This document shows positions 43,084 to 52,845 of a DNA stretch of 64,000 nucleotides, piece by piece. The stretch spans positions 443,560 through 507,559 of the forward strand of contig CAWCLV010000012.1 in NCBI GenBank assembly GCA_963796485.1, in the 5' to 3' direction. The notes under the pieces were generated by a model. That model did no database searches. It saw nothing but the letters and a program-made list of their open reading frames with translations, and was not told the origin of the DNA. Origin of the DNA: CAWCDJ01 sp963796485. GTDB lineage: Bacteria > Acidobacteriota > Terriglobia > Bryobacterales > Bryobacteraceae. The position numbers and the translations under genes were made by a program. Each line of letters opens with the position of its first letter. Position 1 is the first letter of the stretch.

Positions 43084-45009
43084 CTATTGTTTCACCATGA
43101 CCACCGCGGCCTGCTGATACCCGGCAACCTTGCTGAAGAACTCGCGAACCTGGGTGTATTCGGCCGGGGGGACCGCAATATCCATTTCCTCCAGATATTG
43201 CTCGAAAATCAGAAATCCCGGAGCCTGACGGTACCGCGCCTCGTAGACGCCATACCGACTCCGCATCTCCACTGGGTCAGGCACTTCGTCCACTTTGAAT
43301 CCTTCCGGCAGCCGGATCCTGATTTTGTCGATCCGCTCGGAAGTCCGTAATTCTATCGGCCACTGTCGCGGCCTGGAGGGCAAGGAGTATCGCGTGCCGG
43401 GCACGAGCGACCCGGGTTTCAAGAGCAGGAGCTTTCCCTGGATCTGTCCGAACTCCTTCGCCTCGAAACTCGCCTTCGTGTCGAAGCGACTGTCCGCGAG
43501 CCGGTCGGAAGCATCCAGCGCGTGCAGCATTACGCCACCGACTCGCTGCGCAAATCCGGCTTCGAATACGCGGCGTAGCGCGTCCTTCTCGGGTTCAGCG
43601 GCGGTGGCGCGCATGGAGGCGGCAGGCTGCCCGTAATACTGACGGTCCAATGTCGCCGTCAATGAGCCGGCTGCATCCATTCGCGCCTCTACCGTGGATT
43701 CCACGCGATTGGCTCGGACCGCGATTTTTGGAGCCCTCACCAACTCTCCCACGGCGCCGGCCAACACCAACATATGACTGCCCTGCTCGTTGGCCGGCAG
43801 ATCGCCTAACCCGGTGTATGGATCGGTGGGATCGAAAAACAGCAGACGGCCAAGGCGCGGATATTCGGCCACACTGGGCAGCTCGATTTCGGGCCCGACC
43901 CGAATCGCTACGATGGCATGATTAAACTGTGCCGGGGATGGCCAGTCGGGACGCACGTGCCGCGCGTCGCGGGAGTACGCCAGCGTAACATACGATTCGA
44001 TTCCCGCCCCATCCAGCAGGGCTTTCATCAGGGCCGCCTTATCCTTGCAATCGCCGTAATTGCGCGCCAGCACCTGTTCCGGCGGGTGCGGGGTGTATCC
44101 GCCTCCCCTGGACACGTTCATTTGCACCGAGACGTAATTAATCTTCTGCGCAAACGAGGCGATCGCCTGGATCTTTTCAAGCGTGGACCCGGCTTTGGCC
44201 AACTCGCCCGACTTGGCGCGAACGGCGCCCGAGGGCGCCGCGGCCGGTTGCACGAATCCGGAGACCCACGCCGACACGGTCGGCCAGTCTTTCAATGGAC
44301 GCGCCGCGGCCATCCCGGCCGGGTAAAACGTCACGCCGAGATGAGCGGCAAGACGGCTGAACGGGGGCGCATAGTCCTCCCGTTCGATCCATGGAAGGTC
44401 GCGCAATTCCCAGGTGTACGTTGCTGTTGCTTCCACAGACGGGGTGACGGGCGGATGGTTCAGCATCGTATCTTTCACTTCCCATCCGGCCGGCAGCGAG
44501 AGCACAAACCGCGAAAGCAGAACCGGCAGCTCTTCCTGGAACGAATACAAATACTGTGTAAACGAGGTTTTCTCTTCTTCGACGATCTCGAAGGCGAAAA
44601 CGGAGCCGGCAGGCGCATTCGGGCAATCGAGGGTCCTGGCTCTTGCCTCATCATAGGTCTCGCCCGGCCCGACGAGGGAGACGTCTACCACCTGCTTGAG
44701 GCCCTCCGCGGCTCCGCCGGGCCGCAAGAGCCAGGCGCGAAAATCGCGAATGCGGCCGGCTTTTGAATCGTAGCTCCGCGCAGCCTGCAGCCTGTCCTGG
44801 CTCGGTTGTAAGATGCGGATGACGCCGCGTTCCCGGATCATCCAATGTCCTTCGGTCGCGACTGTCAATTGCTCTTCGTGCAACAGCACAACGCTCGAGA
44901 CCTTCGCAGGATAGGAAGGGGCTTGGCGCGCCGCCTCCAGGCGGACCCACTGCGGAACTTCCTGGGCGGCAGCCAACCCCGCGAGCAGGAGGGGCAAAAG
45001 GAGCTTCAT
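43084..45009 (-). CDS. Secreted DUF3857-transglutaminase protein, catalytic triad intact
   Basis: The 641-residue protein has a short signal peptide (MKLLLPLLLAGLAAA), an N-terminal DUF3857 beta domain (about 30-250) and a transglutaminase-like core: Cys in NYGDCKDKAAL (about residue 320), His in QFNHAIVAI (about 361) and Asp in FFDPTDPY (about 392). A C-terminal beta domain follows. The family is thought to modify or cleave peptide bonds in the envelope; substrate unknown. It overlaps the upstream paralogue by 4 nt. Confidence 0.88.
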   Translation of the reverse strand: MKLLLPLLLAGLAAAQEVPQWVRLEAARQAPSYPAKVSSVVLLHEEQLTVATEGHWMIRERGVIRILQPSQDRLQAARSYDSKAGRIRDFRAWLLRPGGAAEGLKQVVDVSLVGPGETYDEARARTLDCPNAPAGSVFAFEIVEEEKTSFTQYLYSFQEELPVLLSRFVLSLPAGWEVKDTMLNHPPVTPSVEATATYTWELRDLPWIEREDYAPPFSRLAAHLGVTFYPAGMAAARPLKDWPTVSAWVSGFVQPAAAPSGAVRAKSGELAKAGSTLEKIQAIASFAQKINYVSVQMNVSRGGGYTPHPPEQVLARNYGDCKDKAALMKALLDGAGIESYVTLAYSRDARHVRPDWPSPAQFNHAIVAIRVGPEIELPSVAEYPRLGRLLFFDPTDPYTGLGDLPANEQGSHMLVLAGAVGELVRAPKIAVRANRVESTVEARMDAAGSLTATLDRQYYGQPAASMRATAAEPEKDALRRVFEAGFAQRVGGVMLHALDASDRLADSRFDTKASFEAKEFGQIQGKLLLLKPGSLVPGTRYSLPSRPRQWPIELRTSERIDKIRIRLPEGFKVDEVPDPVEMRSRYGVYEARYRQAPGFLIFEQYLEEMDIAVPPAEYTQVREFFSKVAGYQQAAVVMVKQ

Positions 45010-47039
45010 TTGGACCCCGAGGCAGGCGCTGTCGCGAGCAGAGAGAGCGTCACGTTGTCCCGGCTGTGCGCGGCCTCGAACGCCGCCTTAATCTGCGGGT
45101 AAGCGGCCACCGGGAAGTTGATCACGCCCCGACGCCCAAGCACGAGTTCGCGCTCCACCACCAGTTCAGATCCGTGTTGGCCTACCGCAAGGCGTAGCGT
45201 ATAGCCGCCGGTCGGACCGAAGTCGAGGTTGCCCGGATTCTCGGCGTTATCCAATTGAAAGCCCTCCGGTAGTTTGATCCGAATCTCGTCCGATTCTTGC
45301 CAGGCATACGGAAAAACGACGTCGTAATGCCTTTCGGAGGAGGTGAACAGGGGAGCGTCCCCGCGCTGAAAAAAGAGCGGCTGAAAGAGGATTCGTTTCC
45401 CGGTCCGCTGTGCGTAATTCGGAATCGACACGTGATACCGCACCACCAGCGGTTTGCCGGAATCGTCCACAGCTTCGAAGGCCGAAGCGGAGACATCCGC
45501 CTGGGGGAAGACTTTCATGACCTTCGCTTTCAGATCTTCGGCTAATTTCGCCGAGTCCTGCACCTCCATCTCGGCGCGCCGGTCCCCGGCTCTGTGCCCG
45601 GTAAAGGTCTCCTCGACGTCGCCTTCAAGGGTTCCCTCCGCCGAAAGCGAGAACTTGCCCGTGCGGCGGGACGCGGATGCCTCGGGAGGCGAAAGCTGAG
45701 AAAGGATAAAAATGGGCTTTTTGGGATCGCTGACCAGCGCCTTGACGCCTTCCTCCCTCCATCCGAGCATTTGAGGAGGCAACAGACGCGTGCTGACGTC
45801 GTACAAGCGCCAGTTCCCGTCGATCTTCACCGCCATGTCCACATTGGGGAGGAAGTACTCGTCCGTAAGGCTGGGATCGAATAACACGTCATCGCTATTC
45901 GATACCATCACCGGCCGCGCATCCACCCCAACACTGGAGCACATCGCGGCGAAGAGAATGTTGAGCTCGCTCGCGTCTCCTATTCCGGACTTGAAGATCT
46001 CGGCGGACGTACGCAGGCGGCTCTTGGGCATCTGCTTGAGAATCTCCAATCTCTCGGACTCCGATACGCTCCGCGAGTAAAGGTTGCGTACTTTGGAGCG
46101 GATGTACGAGATCAGCGCCAGGCTCTTTGCTTCGTCGTTAGGCGCGCCCGCCACGGCCGTCTCCGCCGCGGCTTTGATCTCGCCGTTCTGGCGCAGAGCG
46201 TTTTTCAAAACGCCGTACGAACGCTTCCCTACGTCTGTCCAATACTTGTCCGGATCGCGTTTCGAATCCTCGTGATAATACGCGAGTACCCAGGCACGCA
46301 CATCGCCTTCGCCCGGCATCAGCGGCTCTTCGCGGAATGCGGGCACGTTTTCCAGGCTGATGGAGTTGTAGCCGTCGTCCTCCCGCTTGGGCCGGCTGGG
46401 TTTACAGTTAAAAGGCCACACGGACATGTGATATCCCCCCGACCTATCCGCCGGCAGGGGTTTGACGAAATAAGTCACCTGCCTGACCGGATACTCACGC
46501 TGCATCTGGAGTCGCGTATACATCAGGGGCGCATTGAACTGCACTTCCTTCCAGCGATACTCGACAATCGCGCCAGGTTCCACACCGGGCATGGCAAACG
46601 ATTTCACCTTTCGTTTCCGCCCACCCGCCCGGACCACATCGCGCTCATACACGCTATCCTTCTTCAGTTCGACTACGGTGCCGTCCGCCTTGACGGTACG
46701 GCCGAAAACGTAGAGGATGGAGGTTCGCCCGTCAAACGGAATATCGATAGTTGCCGCTGCCTCCTTGCCTTTCTCGCTGAATATCTTCAGCCTTATATAG
46801 TGGTAGAGCACACGCTGTATGTCCTGGTTGCCCGGGAACTCGTCCATGACGTGAACCCGCCAGAAGAGCGCCTCCACCCCGGCATTCGCGTCAACGGCAG
46901 GCGTCGTCATTTGACGCTCTGCGTCTGTAACGGGCAACCACTCGACATCGATCGGCGCCGTTTGAGCGAAAGCAGAGGACCAGGAAAGAGCCAGCGGCAC
47001 TAATAAGATTAGTAGACCCTTTTGTCTTCTGGATAGCAT
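45006..47039 (-). CDS. Secreted DUF3857-transglutaminase-fold protein lacking catalytic Cys and His
   Basis: From the ATG at 47039 (MLSRRQKGLLILLVPLALSW) the protein is 677 residues with a signal peptide, a DUF3857 domain (about 65-260) and a transglutaminase-like region. Where the paralogue has GDCKDKAAL this protein has GDASELNILFAAM (about residue 355), and the FNHAIVAI position reads FLPNVDMAVKI, so Cys and His are replaced while the Asp region (RLYDVSTRLL) stays. It is likely a non-enzymatic partner of the next gene. Confidence 0.85.
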   Translation of the reverse strand: MLSRRQKGLLILLVPLALSWSSAFAQTAPIDVEWLPVTDAERQMTTPAVDANAGVEALFWRVHVMDEFPGNQDIQRVLYHYIRLKIFSEKGKEAAATIDIPFDGRTSILYVFGRTVKADGTVVELKKDSVYERDVVRAGGRKRKVKSFAMPGVEPGAIVEYRWKEVQFNAPLMYTRLQMQREYPVRQVTYFVKPLPADRSGGYHMSVWPFNCKPSRPKREDDGYNSISLENVPAFREEPLMPGEGDVRAWVLAYYHEDSKRDPDKYWTDVGKRSYGVLKNALRQNGEIKAAAETAVAGAPNDEAKSLALISYIRSKVRNLYSRSVSESERLEILKQMPKSRLRTSAEIFKSGIGDASELNILFAAMCSSVGVDARPVMVSNSDDVLFDPSLTDEYFLPNVDMAVKIDGNWRLYDVSTRLLPPQMLGWREEGVKALVSDPKKPIFILSQLSPPEASASRRTGKFSLSAEGTLEGDVEETFTGHRAGDRRAEMEVQDSAKLAEDLKAKVMKVFPQADVSASAFEAVDDSGKPLVVRYHVSIPNYAQRTGKRILFQPLFFQRGDAPLFTSSERHYDVVFPYAWQESDEIRIKLPEGFQLDNAENPGNLDFGPTGGYTLRLAVGQHGSELVVERELVLGRRGVINFPVAAYPQIKAAFEAAHSRDNVTLSLLATAPASGSK

Positions 47040-47202
47040 TGGCGAATTGTAACTCGAATCCCCGCCCGTAGCCACGGTCGATGATAAGTGGTCAATGACC
47101 GTGCGGTTGCCGCGGGCAGACGGCCGGGCAGACGGCCTCCTCAGCGAAATTCGCGCCCTGCGGCTCCCCGTTCCGCACCCCTTGTTATACTTGTATTTTC
47201 CT

Positions 47203-49131
47203 GTGTTCCATTCCATTGAAAAGCAAGTCTCCGCGGCCTTTCGCGCGCACATTCTGATCCGCTATGGCGTCGAGCTCGACGTTCCCATCGAGCAGCCGCG
47301 CCAGAGCGATTTCGGCGATATGGCCGTTCCCGCGGCTTTCCAGCTTGCGAAGCAACTGAAGCGCGCGCCGCGGCAGATCGCCGCCGAGCTCGCCGGAGAG
47401 ATCGGCCCGATCCCCGGTGTCGCATCGCTCGAAGTGGCCGGAAACGGCTATATCAACATCCGCCTGGACCGAGGCGCTTACGGCGCATCGCTCTTGCGGG
47501 GCGAGACGGCGGCATCCGCTCCCTCCGGCGAGAAGATCATCGTCGAGCACACCAATATCAATCCGAACAAGGCCGCGCACATCGGCCATCTCCGAAACGC
47601 CGCGCTCGGCGACACCTTCGTCCGCATGCTGCGCGCCGCCGGCCACAACGTCGAGGTGCAGAACTATATCGACAACACCGGCGTGCAGGTGGCCGATGTC
47701 GTGGTCGGTTTCCATCACCTCGAACACAAAGGTCCGGCCGACGTACAGGCCTTACTGAAAGATCCCAACGTCCGCTTCGACTACTACTGTTGGGACCTCT
47801 ACGCCCGCATCTCGTCTTATTACAAGGAGCAGCCCGAATCGCTCAAGTGGCGTACCGAGACGCTGCACTCGATCGAGGCCGGCCACGGAGAACTGGCCGA
47901 CGTCGCCCACATGGTGGCCGACGCCATCGTGGAAACGCATCTTCGGACCATGCTGCGGATGGATGTGGAGTACGATGTCCTGCCGCGGGAGAGCGAGATC
48001 CTTCACCTCCATTTCTGGTCGGCCGCCTTCGAACTCCTCAAAGAACGCAAAGCCATCTATTTCGAAACCGAAGGCAAGCACGCCGGCTGCTGGGTGATGC
48101 CCGGCCTTTCCGAGGACGGTAAGGTGATCGTCCGCTCCGACGGCACCGTGGTCTATACCGGCAAGGACATCGCTTACCAGCTCTGGAAATTCGGCCTGCT
48201 GGGCAAGGACTTCTACTACCGTCCCTGGATGCGATACCAGGACGGCCGCACCCTGTGGGTCAGCACCGACGAGCCTTCCGATTCCGGCAAACAGTTCGGC
48301 CACGGGTCCCGCGTCTATAACGTAATCGACACCCGCCAATCGTATCTGCAGGACGTGGTCGTGGCCGGACTCCGCGGCCTCGGCTACAACGAACAGGCCG
48401 ACCGCTCCAACCATTTCTCTTACGAGATGGTGGCCCTTTCGCCGCGCTGTTGCGCCGAACTCGGCATCCCGCTTTCCGAGGAAGACCGCAAGCGCCCCTA
48501 CGTCGAAGTCTCCGGCCGGAAAGGCCTCGGCGTCAAAGCCGACGATCTGATGGATTCACTCATCGCGAAGGCGCTCGAAGAAGTCGCCTCGCGCCATCCC
48601 GAAGACACGCCGGAACAGAACCGCAAGGTGGCCACCCAAATCGCCATCGCCGCGCTACGCTATTTCCTGCTGAAGTTCACCCGCACGACCGTCATCGCGT
48701 TCGACCTTCAGGAAGCCCTTAGCTTCGAAGGCGAAACCGGTCCCTATGTGCAATACGCGGCCGTGCGGGCGTGCAAGATCCTCGCCAAGCTCCAGGAAAT
48801 GGGCGAGAGAATTCCCGACTTCGCGGCCGAACTGAACGCGGAATCCATGGCCCGCCAGCTGCAATCCGAAGACTTCTGGCAGGTCCTGCTGGCCGCCTCG
48901 AAAGCCGATTCAGCCCTGGAGAATGCCATCAACGCCGGCGAACCGGCACACGTCGCCAGGTACGCGTTTCAGCTCGCCCAGGCATTCAGCAACTTTTACC
49001 AGAAGTACCCGATCATTCACGAGGAGAACCGCGAGAAAAAGGTCTTCCTCCTGTGGATGACCGACTTCTTCCGCCGCCAGCTCGAACGCACCGCCGGAAC
49101 CCTCGGCATTCAGATCCCCGAATACATGTAG
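47203..49131 (+). CDS. argS: Arginyl-tRNA synthetase
   Basis: The class Ia synthetase has the N-terminal Add-1 domain (about 1-90; DFGDMAVPAAFQLAKQL), INPNKAAHIGHLRNA with the HIGH motif, the catalytic domain, a KMSKS-equivalent loop degenerate to SGRKGLGVKADDL, and the alpha-helical anticodon domain to the C-terminal YM. Start: GTG at 47203 (VFHSIEKQVSAAF) fits the family; the in-frame ATG at 47095 would add 36 atypical residues. A TATACT-like -10 box lies about 15 bp upstream, so the leader is very short or absent. 642 residues. Confidence 0.93.
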   Translation: MFHSIEKQVSAAFRAHILIRYGVELDVPIEQPRQSDFGDMAVPAAFQLAKQLKRAPRQIAAELAGEIGPIPGVASLEVAGNGYINIRLDRGAYGASLLRGETAASAPSGEKIIVEHTNINPNKAAHIGHLRNAALGDTFVRMLRAAGHNVEVQNYIDNTGVQVADVVVGFHHLEHKGPADVQALLKDPNVRFDYYCWDLYARISSYYKEQPESLKWRTETLHSIEAGHGELADVAHMVADAIVETHLRTMLRMDVEYDVLPRESEILHLHFWSAAFELLKERKAIYFETEGKHAGCWVMPGLSEDGKVIVRSDGTVVYTGKDIAYQLWKFGLLGKDFYYRPWMRYQDGRTLWVSTDEPSDSGKQFGHGSRVYNVIDTRQSYLQDVVVAGLRGLGYNEQADRSNHFSYEMVALSPRCCAELGIPLSEEDRKRPYVEVSGRKGLGVKADDLMDSLIAKALEEVASRHPEDTPEQNRKVATQIAIAALRYFLLKFTRTTVIAFDLQEALSFEGETGPYVQYAAVRACKILAKLQEMGERIPDFAAELNAESMARQLQSEDFWQVLLAASKADSALENAINAGEPAHVARYAFQLAQAFSNFYQKYPIIHEENREKKVFLLWMTDFFRRQLERTAGTLGIQIPEYM

Positions 49132-49136
49132 GGCCG

Positions 49137-49943
49137 TCAGTGGGGTTTCGAGGGTGGCGGCTTGGTCCCGACCTTTTTTTCCGGCACGGCAGGCGCCAGC
49201 CACTGGACAATCACCGAAATGCGCCGGTTCGACGCCGCTTCCGGCTCGTCCTTTTTCCGTAACTGCCGGTCCGCGTAACCGCGCACCTGCGCCACCTGCT
49301 CCGGCTTGAGCCCGTGGCCCTGCATCAGCCGGCGCGCCGAATTGGCGCGGTCGGCTGAAAGCTCCCAGTTGGTGTAGGCTCCGTCACCGGCGTAGGGCTT
49401 CGAATCCGTGTGCCCTTCGATCAGGACGTTATTCGGCAGCTTTCCCAATTCCGCCGCCAGGCGCGTCAGCAGATCCGACCCCGCCTCGGTAGGCACGGGC
49501 TTCCCCGATTCGAAAAACATCCCCGCCTCCGTCTCGAGCAACTCGATCCGCAGCCCGTCGGCCGTAACCGTCATTTCGACATGGTCCTTCAAGTTGCCGA
49601 AATTCGGGGTCTGCATCAGCGCCTGCTGGATTTTCTCCCGCAGCTTGTCCATGTCCTCCTTCGGCAACTCAATCGCGTGCCCCGCACCCGCCGCGGTCGT
49701 GCCGGCCATCTTCCCCTGCCCGTTTGGATCCTTGAAGTAGCCGGCGACCGCTTCTTTCACTTCCTGATCCGAGCCCATCAGCCAGAGCACGATGAATAAG
49801 GCCATCATGGCCGTCACGAAGTCCGCGTAGGCTACCTTCCAGGCGCCGCCGTGATGTCCGCCGTGCCCGCCCGACTTCTTGCGGATGATGATGATTTTGG
49901 GGGGCGGCGCCGGCGCGGAAATCGGAACCTCTGCATCCGCCAT
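49137..49943 (-). CDS. motB: MotB: flagellar stator protein
   Basis: The 268-residue protein has a short N-terminal tail with a His/Gly-rich stretch, one transmembrane helix with the proton-path Asp in KVAYADFVTAMMALFIVLWLM, the plug region and a C-terminal OmpA-like peptidoglycan-binding domain (FESGKPVPTEAG; LIEGHTDSKPY; LSADRANSARR). It anchors the stator. It follows motA with 1-bp spacing (49944). Confidence 0.94.
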   Translation of the reverse strand: MADAEVPISAPAPPPKIIIIRKKSGGHGGHHGGAWKVAYADFVTAMMALFIVLWLMGSDQEVKEAVAGYFKDPNGQGKMAGTTAAGAGHAIELPKEDMDKLREKIQQALMQTPNFGNLKDHVEMTVTADGLRIELLETEAGMFFESGKPVPTEAGSDLLTRLAAELGKLPNNVLIEGHTDSKPYAGDGAYTNWELSADRANSARRLMQGHGLKPEQVAQVRGYADRQLRKKDEPEAASNRRISVIVQWLAPAVPEKKVGTKPPPSKPH

Positions 49944-49944
49944 A

Positions 49945-50820
49945 TCAAGCCGCCTTGGAGGCTACATTGCCGCCGCCGCGGCAGGCCGCCTCCATCTCCT
50001 GGAAAGTGGGCCGCACGCTGGACGGAATCGACCGGCGCGCCAGTTCCACCGCCATCATCGGACTGAGCCCCTTCACAAAACCCAGCGCTCCCATGCGCAG
50101 AAACCCGAAGAAGTTCGCTTCCGCGTCATTCTGCTTGCCCATTGCCGACGCTAGAGGCCCGAATACGCCGTAACACAACAAAATTCCCAAAAATGTTCCC
50201 ACCAGCGCCGCCGCCACTTTGTTCCCGATCTCCTCCTTTGGCCCGCCCAGCGCCCCCATCGTGATCACGACGCCTAAAACCGCCGCGACTATGCCCAACC
50301 CCGGGAGCGAATCCGCCATCGTGGAAAGGGCGTTCACCGGTTCCTGCGACTCGCGGTGGTGCACTTCCAGGTCGATTTCCATCATCTGGTCGATATCCAG
50401 CGGATCGACCCCGCCGGCAACCGCCGTCCGCAGCGTGTCGCACAAGAAGTAGAGCGCGTGGTGCGATTTCAGAAACTTCGGGTATTTCGAGAACACCGCG
50501 CTCTTTTCGGGGTGGTCTACGTCTTCCTCCAGCTTGGCCGTACCGGCCTTGCGGGCATGGTTGAAGAGTTCATAAAGCATCTTCAGATGTTCGAGGTAAT
50601 AAGCCTTGGTGAACGGGCTGCCGCTGACAACCGCGGCCATACCCTTGCCTAACCGGATTAATGTCGGAATCGGGTTGGCGATAATAACCGTCCCCACCGC
50701 CGCCCCCAGAATAATTAGGAGCTCCGCCGGCTGCAGCAATACCGCGATTTTGCCGTGTTCCATCAGGTACCCGCCGGCGATGGCACCCAAAACCATGAAT
50801 ATCCCGATTATTGCGGTCAT
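49945..50820 (-). CDS. motA: MotA: flagellar stator protein
   Basis: The 291-residue protein has four transmembrane helices, a long cytosolic loop (about 60-170) with the RAGTAKLEEDVDHP-like charged segment that contacts FliG, and the conserved Pro-containing ALSTMADSLPGLGIVAAVLGVVITMG and ALVGTFLGILLCYGVFGPLA. Together with motB it forms the proton channel. It sits far from fliM, and no other flagellar genes are near. Confidence 0.94.
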   Translation of the reverse strand: MTAIIGIFMVLGAIAGGYLMEHGKIAVLLQPAELLIILGAAVGTVIIANPIPTLIRLGKGMAAVVSGSPFTKAYYLEHLKMLYELFNHARKAGTAKLEEDVDHPEKSAVFSKYPKFLKSHHALYFLCDTLRTAVAGGVDPLDIDQMMEIDLEVHHRESQEPVNALSTMADSLPGLGIVAAVLGVVITMGALGGPKEEIGNKVAAALVGTFLGILLCYGVFGPLASAMGKQNDAEANFFGFLRMGALGFVKGLSPMMAVELARRSIPSSVRPTFQEMEAACRGGGNVASKAA

Positions 50821-50960
50821 ATTGCGTTTGTGCGGATCACATCGTGCTTATCGGCTGGACTGAAGGAATTCATTGCGGGGGAGTTTCACTTGCTTTTTCC
50901 GGGATTTGCCCTTGCGGGAACCGCAGCTTACTGGAACAATATGGCTTTGGTCGAACTGTT

Positions 50961-52214
50961 ATGCGTATACGCGTCCTGGGTATCGTACTCGCCGGCGGCA
51001 AGGGCACCCGGCTCTATCCGCTCACCAAGGAACGGGCCAAGCCGGCCGTGCCCTTCGGAGGCAAGTACCGCATTATCGACTTCGTCCTCAGCAATTTCAT
51101 CAATTCCGGCATCTATTCGATCTACGTGCTGACTCAGTTTCGCAGCCAGTCGCTGCTCCAGCACCTGGCCGAGGGATGGCAGTTCGGAAGCCTGTTGAAA
51201 TCCCAGTTTCTGATTCCCGTCCCGGCGCAGATGCGGTCCCCCGGAGAGACCTGGTACCAGGGCACGGCCGACGCGATCTATCAAAACATCAATTTGGTGG
51301 AACAGTCGGACCCCCACGTTGTTGCGATTTTCGGCGGTGATCATATCTACCGCATGAACATCGCCAGCATGATCGAATATCACGTTCAGAAGGGCGCCGA
51401 GGTCACCGTCGCCGCCATTCCCGTTCCCAAAAAGCATGCCCTCGAATTCGGCGTGATCGAGGCCGCCGAAGACGGCCACATCCGGGCGTTCCACGAAAAA
51501 AGATCCGATGCCCCCACCATGCCCGGCGACGGCGACCGCGTGCTCGCCTCCATGGGCAATTACGTCTTCTCCACCCGCACGCTTCTCCGCCTTCTCCACG
51601 AGGACGCCGCCGAACCCGACAGCAACCACGATTTCGGGCGCAATATCCTCCCCAAACTCGCCGGCAAGGCCGAAATCTACGCCTACGATTACCAGAACAA
51701 CCGCATTTCCGGCGAACCGCCCGACGAGATACCCTACTGGCGCGACGTCGGCACCATCGACGCCTATTACGAAGCGAACATGGATCTCCGGTCCGTCAGC
51801 CCCGCGCTGAACCTCTACAACCGGGAATGGCCGGTTCGCACCACCAGCTATCCCGACCCGCCGGCCAAGTTCACTTTCGACGAAGAGAATCGCCGCGGAC
51901 AGGCCATCGACTCCATCGTCTCCGGCGGCTGCATTCTCTCCGGAGGCACCGTGCGGAATTCGGTCCTCGGCCGCGGCGTCCGCATCCACTCCGGAGCCTT
52001 CGTCGAAGATTGTGTCATTCTCGACAACTGCGACATCGGCCGCCGCTCGAAAATACGCCGCGCCGTTCTGGACAAGAACGTGCGGGTTCCCGAAGATGCC
52101 GTGATCGGCTATGACCTGGAGCGCGACCGCATCAATCATCACGTGACCGAGAGCGGAATCGTAGTCGTCGGCGGCAACCGCACGCCGGTCGATATCACCG
52201 GGCTGGTAGTCTGA
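50961..52214 (+). CDS. glgC: Glucose-1-phosphate adenylyltransferase
   Basis: From the ATG at 50961 (MRIRVLGIVLAGGKGTRLYP) the 417-residue protein has the nucleotide-binding GGKGTRL, KPAVPFGGKYRIIDF, WYQGTADAIYQN, GDHIYRM, EFGVIEA and YWRDVGTIDAYYEAN. The C-terminal left-handed beta-helix (about 295-417) carries hexapeptide turns. It makes ADP-glucose for glycogen. An upstream in-frame extension of 50 codons is not convincing. It reads divergently from motA. Confidence 0.95.
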   Translation: MRIRVLGIVLAGGKGTRLYPLTKERAKPAVPFGGKYRIIDFVLSNFINSGIYSIYVLTQFRSQSLLQHLAEGWQFGSLLKSQFLIPVPAQMRSPGETWYQGTADAIYQNINLVEQSDPHVVAIFGGDHIYRMNIASMIEYHVQKGAEVTVAAIPVPKKHALEFGVIEAAEDGHIRAFHEKRSDAPTMPGDGDRVLASMGNYVFSTRTLLRLLHEDAAEPDSNHDFGRNILPKLAGKAEIYAYDYQNNRISGEPPDEIPYWRDVGTIDAYYEANMDLRSVSPALNLYNREWPVRTTSYPDPPAKFTFDEENRRGQAIDSIVSGGCILSGGTVRNSVLGRGVRIHSGAFVEDCVILDNCDIGRRSKIRRAVLDKNVRVPEDAVIGYDLERDRINHHVTESGIVVVGGNRTPVDITGLVV

Positions 52215-52227
52215 ACGGTCCGGCCCG

Positions 52228-52845
52228 ATGGAACATCAGATAATCGCGTGGATGAGCGTCCACGCCTCCCCCTGGGGGTATCTCGTCATTTTTGCCGCCA
52301 TGGTTTTCGGGATCGTCGGCCTGCCCGTTCCCGATGAGACGCTGCTCACCTTCACCGGATACCTGATCTATAGGGGGGCGATGCATTTCGCCATCGCGAT
52401 CCTCGCCGCGCTCGGCGGCAGCATGTGCGGCATCAGCTTCAGTTACTGGCTCGGCCGCAGATTCGGCATGCCCCTGGTCCACCGCTTCGGACCGTACATT
52501 CACCTGCGGGAAGATCACATTGCCAAGGCGCACCAGTGGTTCGAGCGCATTGGCCACTGGGCGCTGACGGTGGGATATTTCATCCCCGGCATCCGCCACG
52601 TCACGGCCTTTGCCGCCGGCACCACCGATCTGCCGCGCACGCAGTTTGCGCTCTTCGCCTACAGCGGGTCGGTGCTATGGGTCGGGACGTTCTTATGCCT
52701 GGGCTATTTTCTCGGCGAACAATGGGAATCTGTCTTGCACTATGTGGACCGGTACCTGCTGTGGTTCACGATAGGCGGAGCTGTTCTGCTGGCGGCCTAC
52801 CTGTCGTGGCGCTTCTGGTGGCGAAAGCGACCAGCAGCGCGGTAG
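52228..52845 (+). CDS. DedA/VTT-family membrane protein
   Basis: The 205-residue protein has the family signatures GLPVPDETLLTFTGYL (the re-entrant acidic loop) and GYFIPGIRHVTAFAAG with Arg, plus four to five membrane segments. DedA proteins act as phospholipid (e.g. undecaprenyl phosphate/phosphatidylethanolamine) flippases or transporters. It starts 13 bp after glgC and its 3' end overlaps the convergent symporter by 80 nt. Confidence 0.9.
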   Translation: MEHQIIAWMSVHASPWGYLVIFAAMVFGIVGLPVPDETLLTFTGYLIYRGAMHFAIAILAALGGSMCGISFSYWLGRRFGMPLVHRFGPYIHLREDHIAKAHQWFERIGHWALTVGYFIPGIRHVTAFAAGTTDLPRTQFALFAYSGSVLWVGTFLCLGYFLGEQWESVLHYVDRYLLWFTIGGAVLLAAYLSWRFWWRKRPAAR

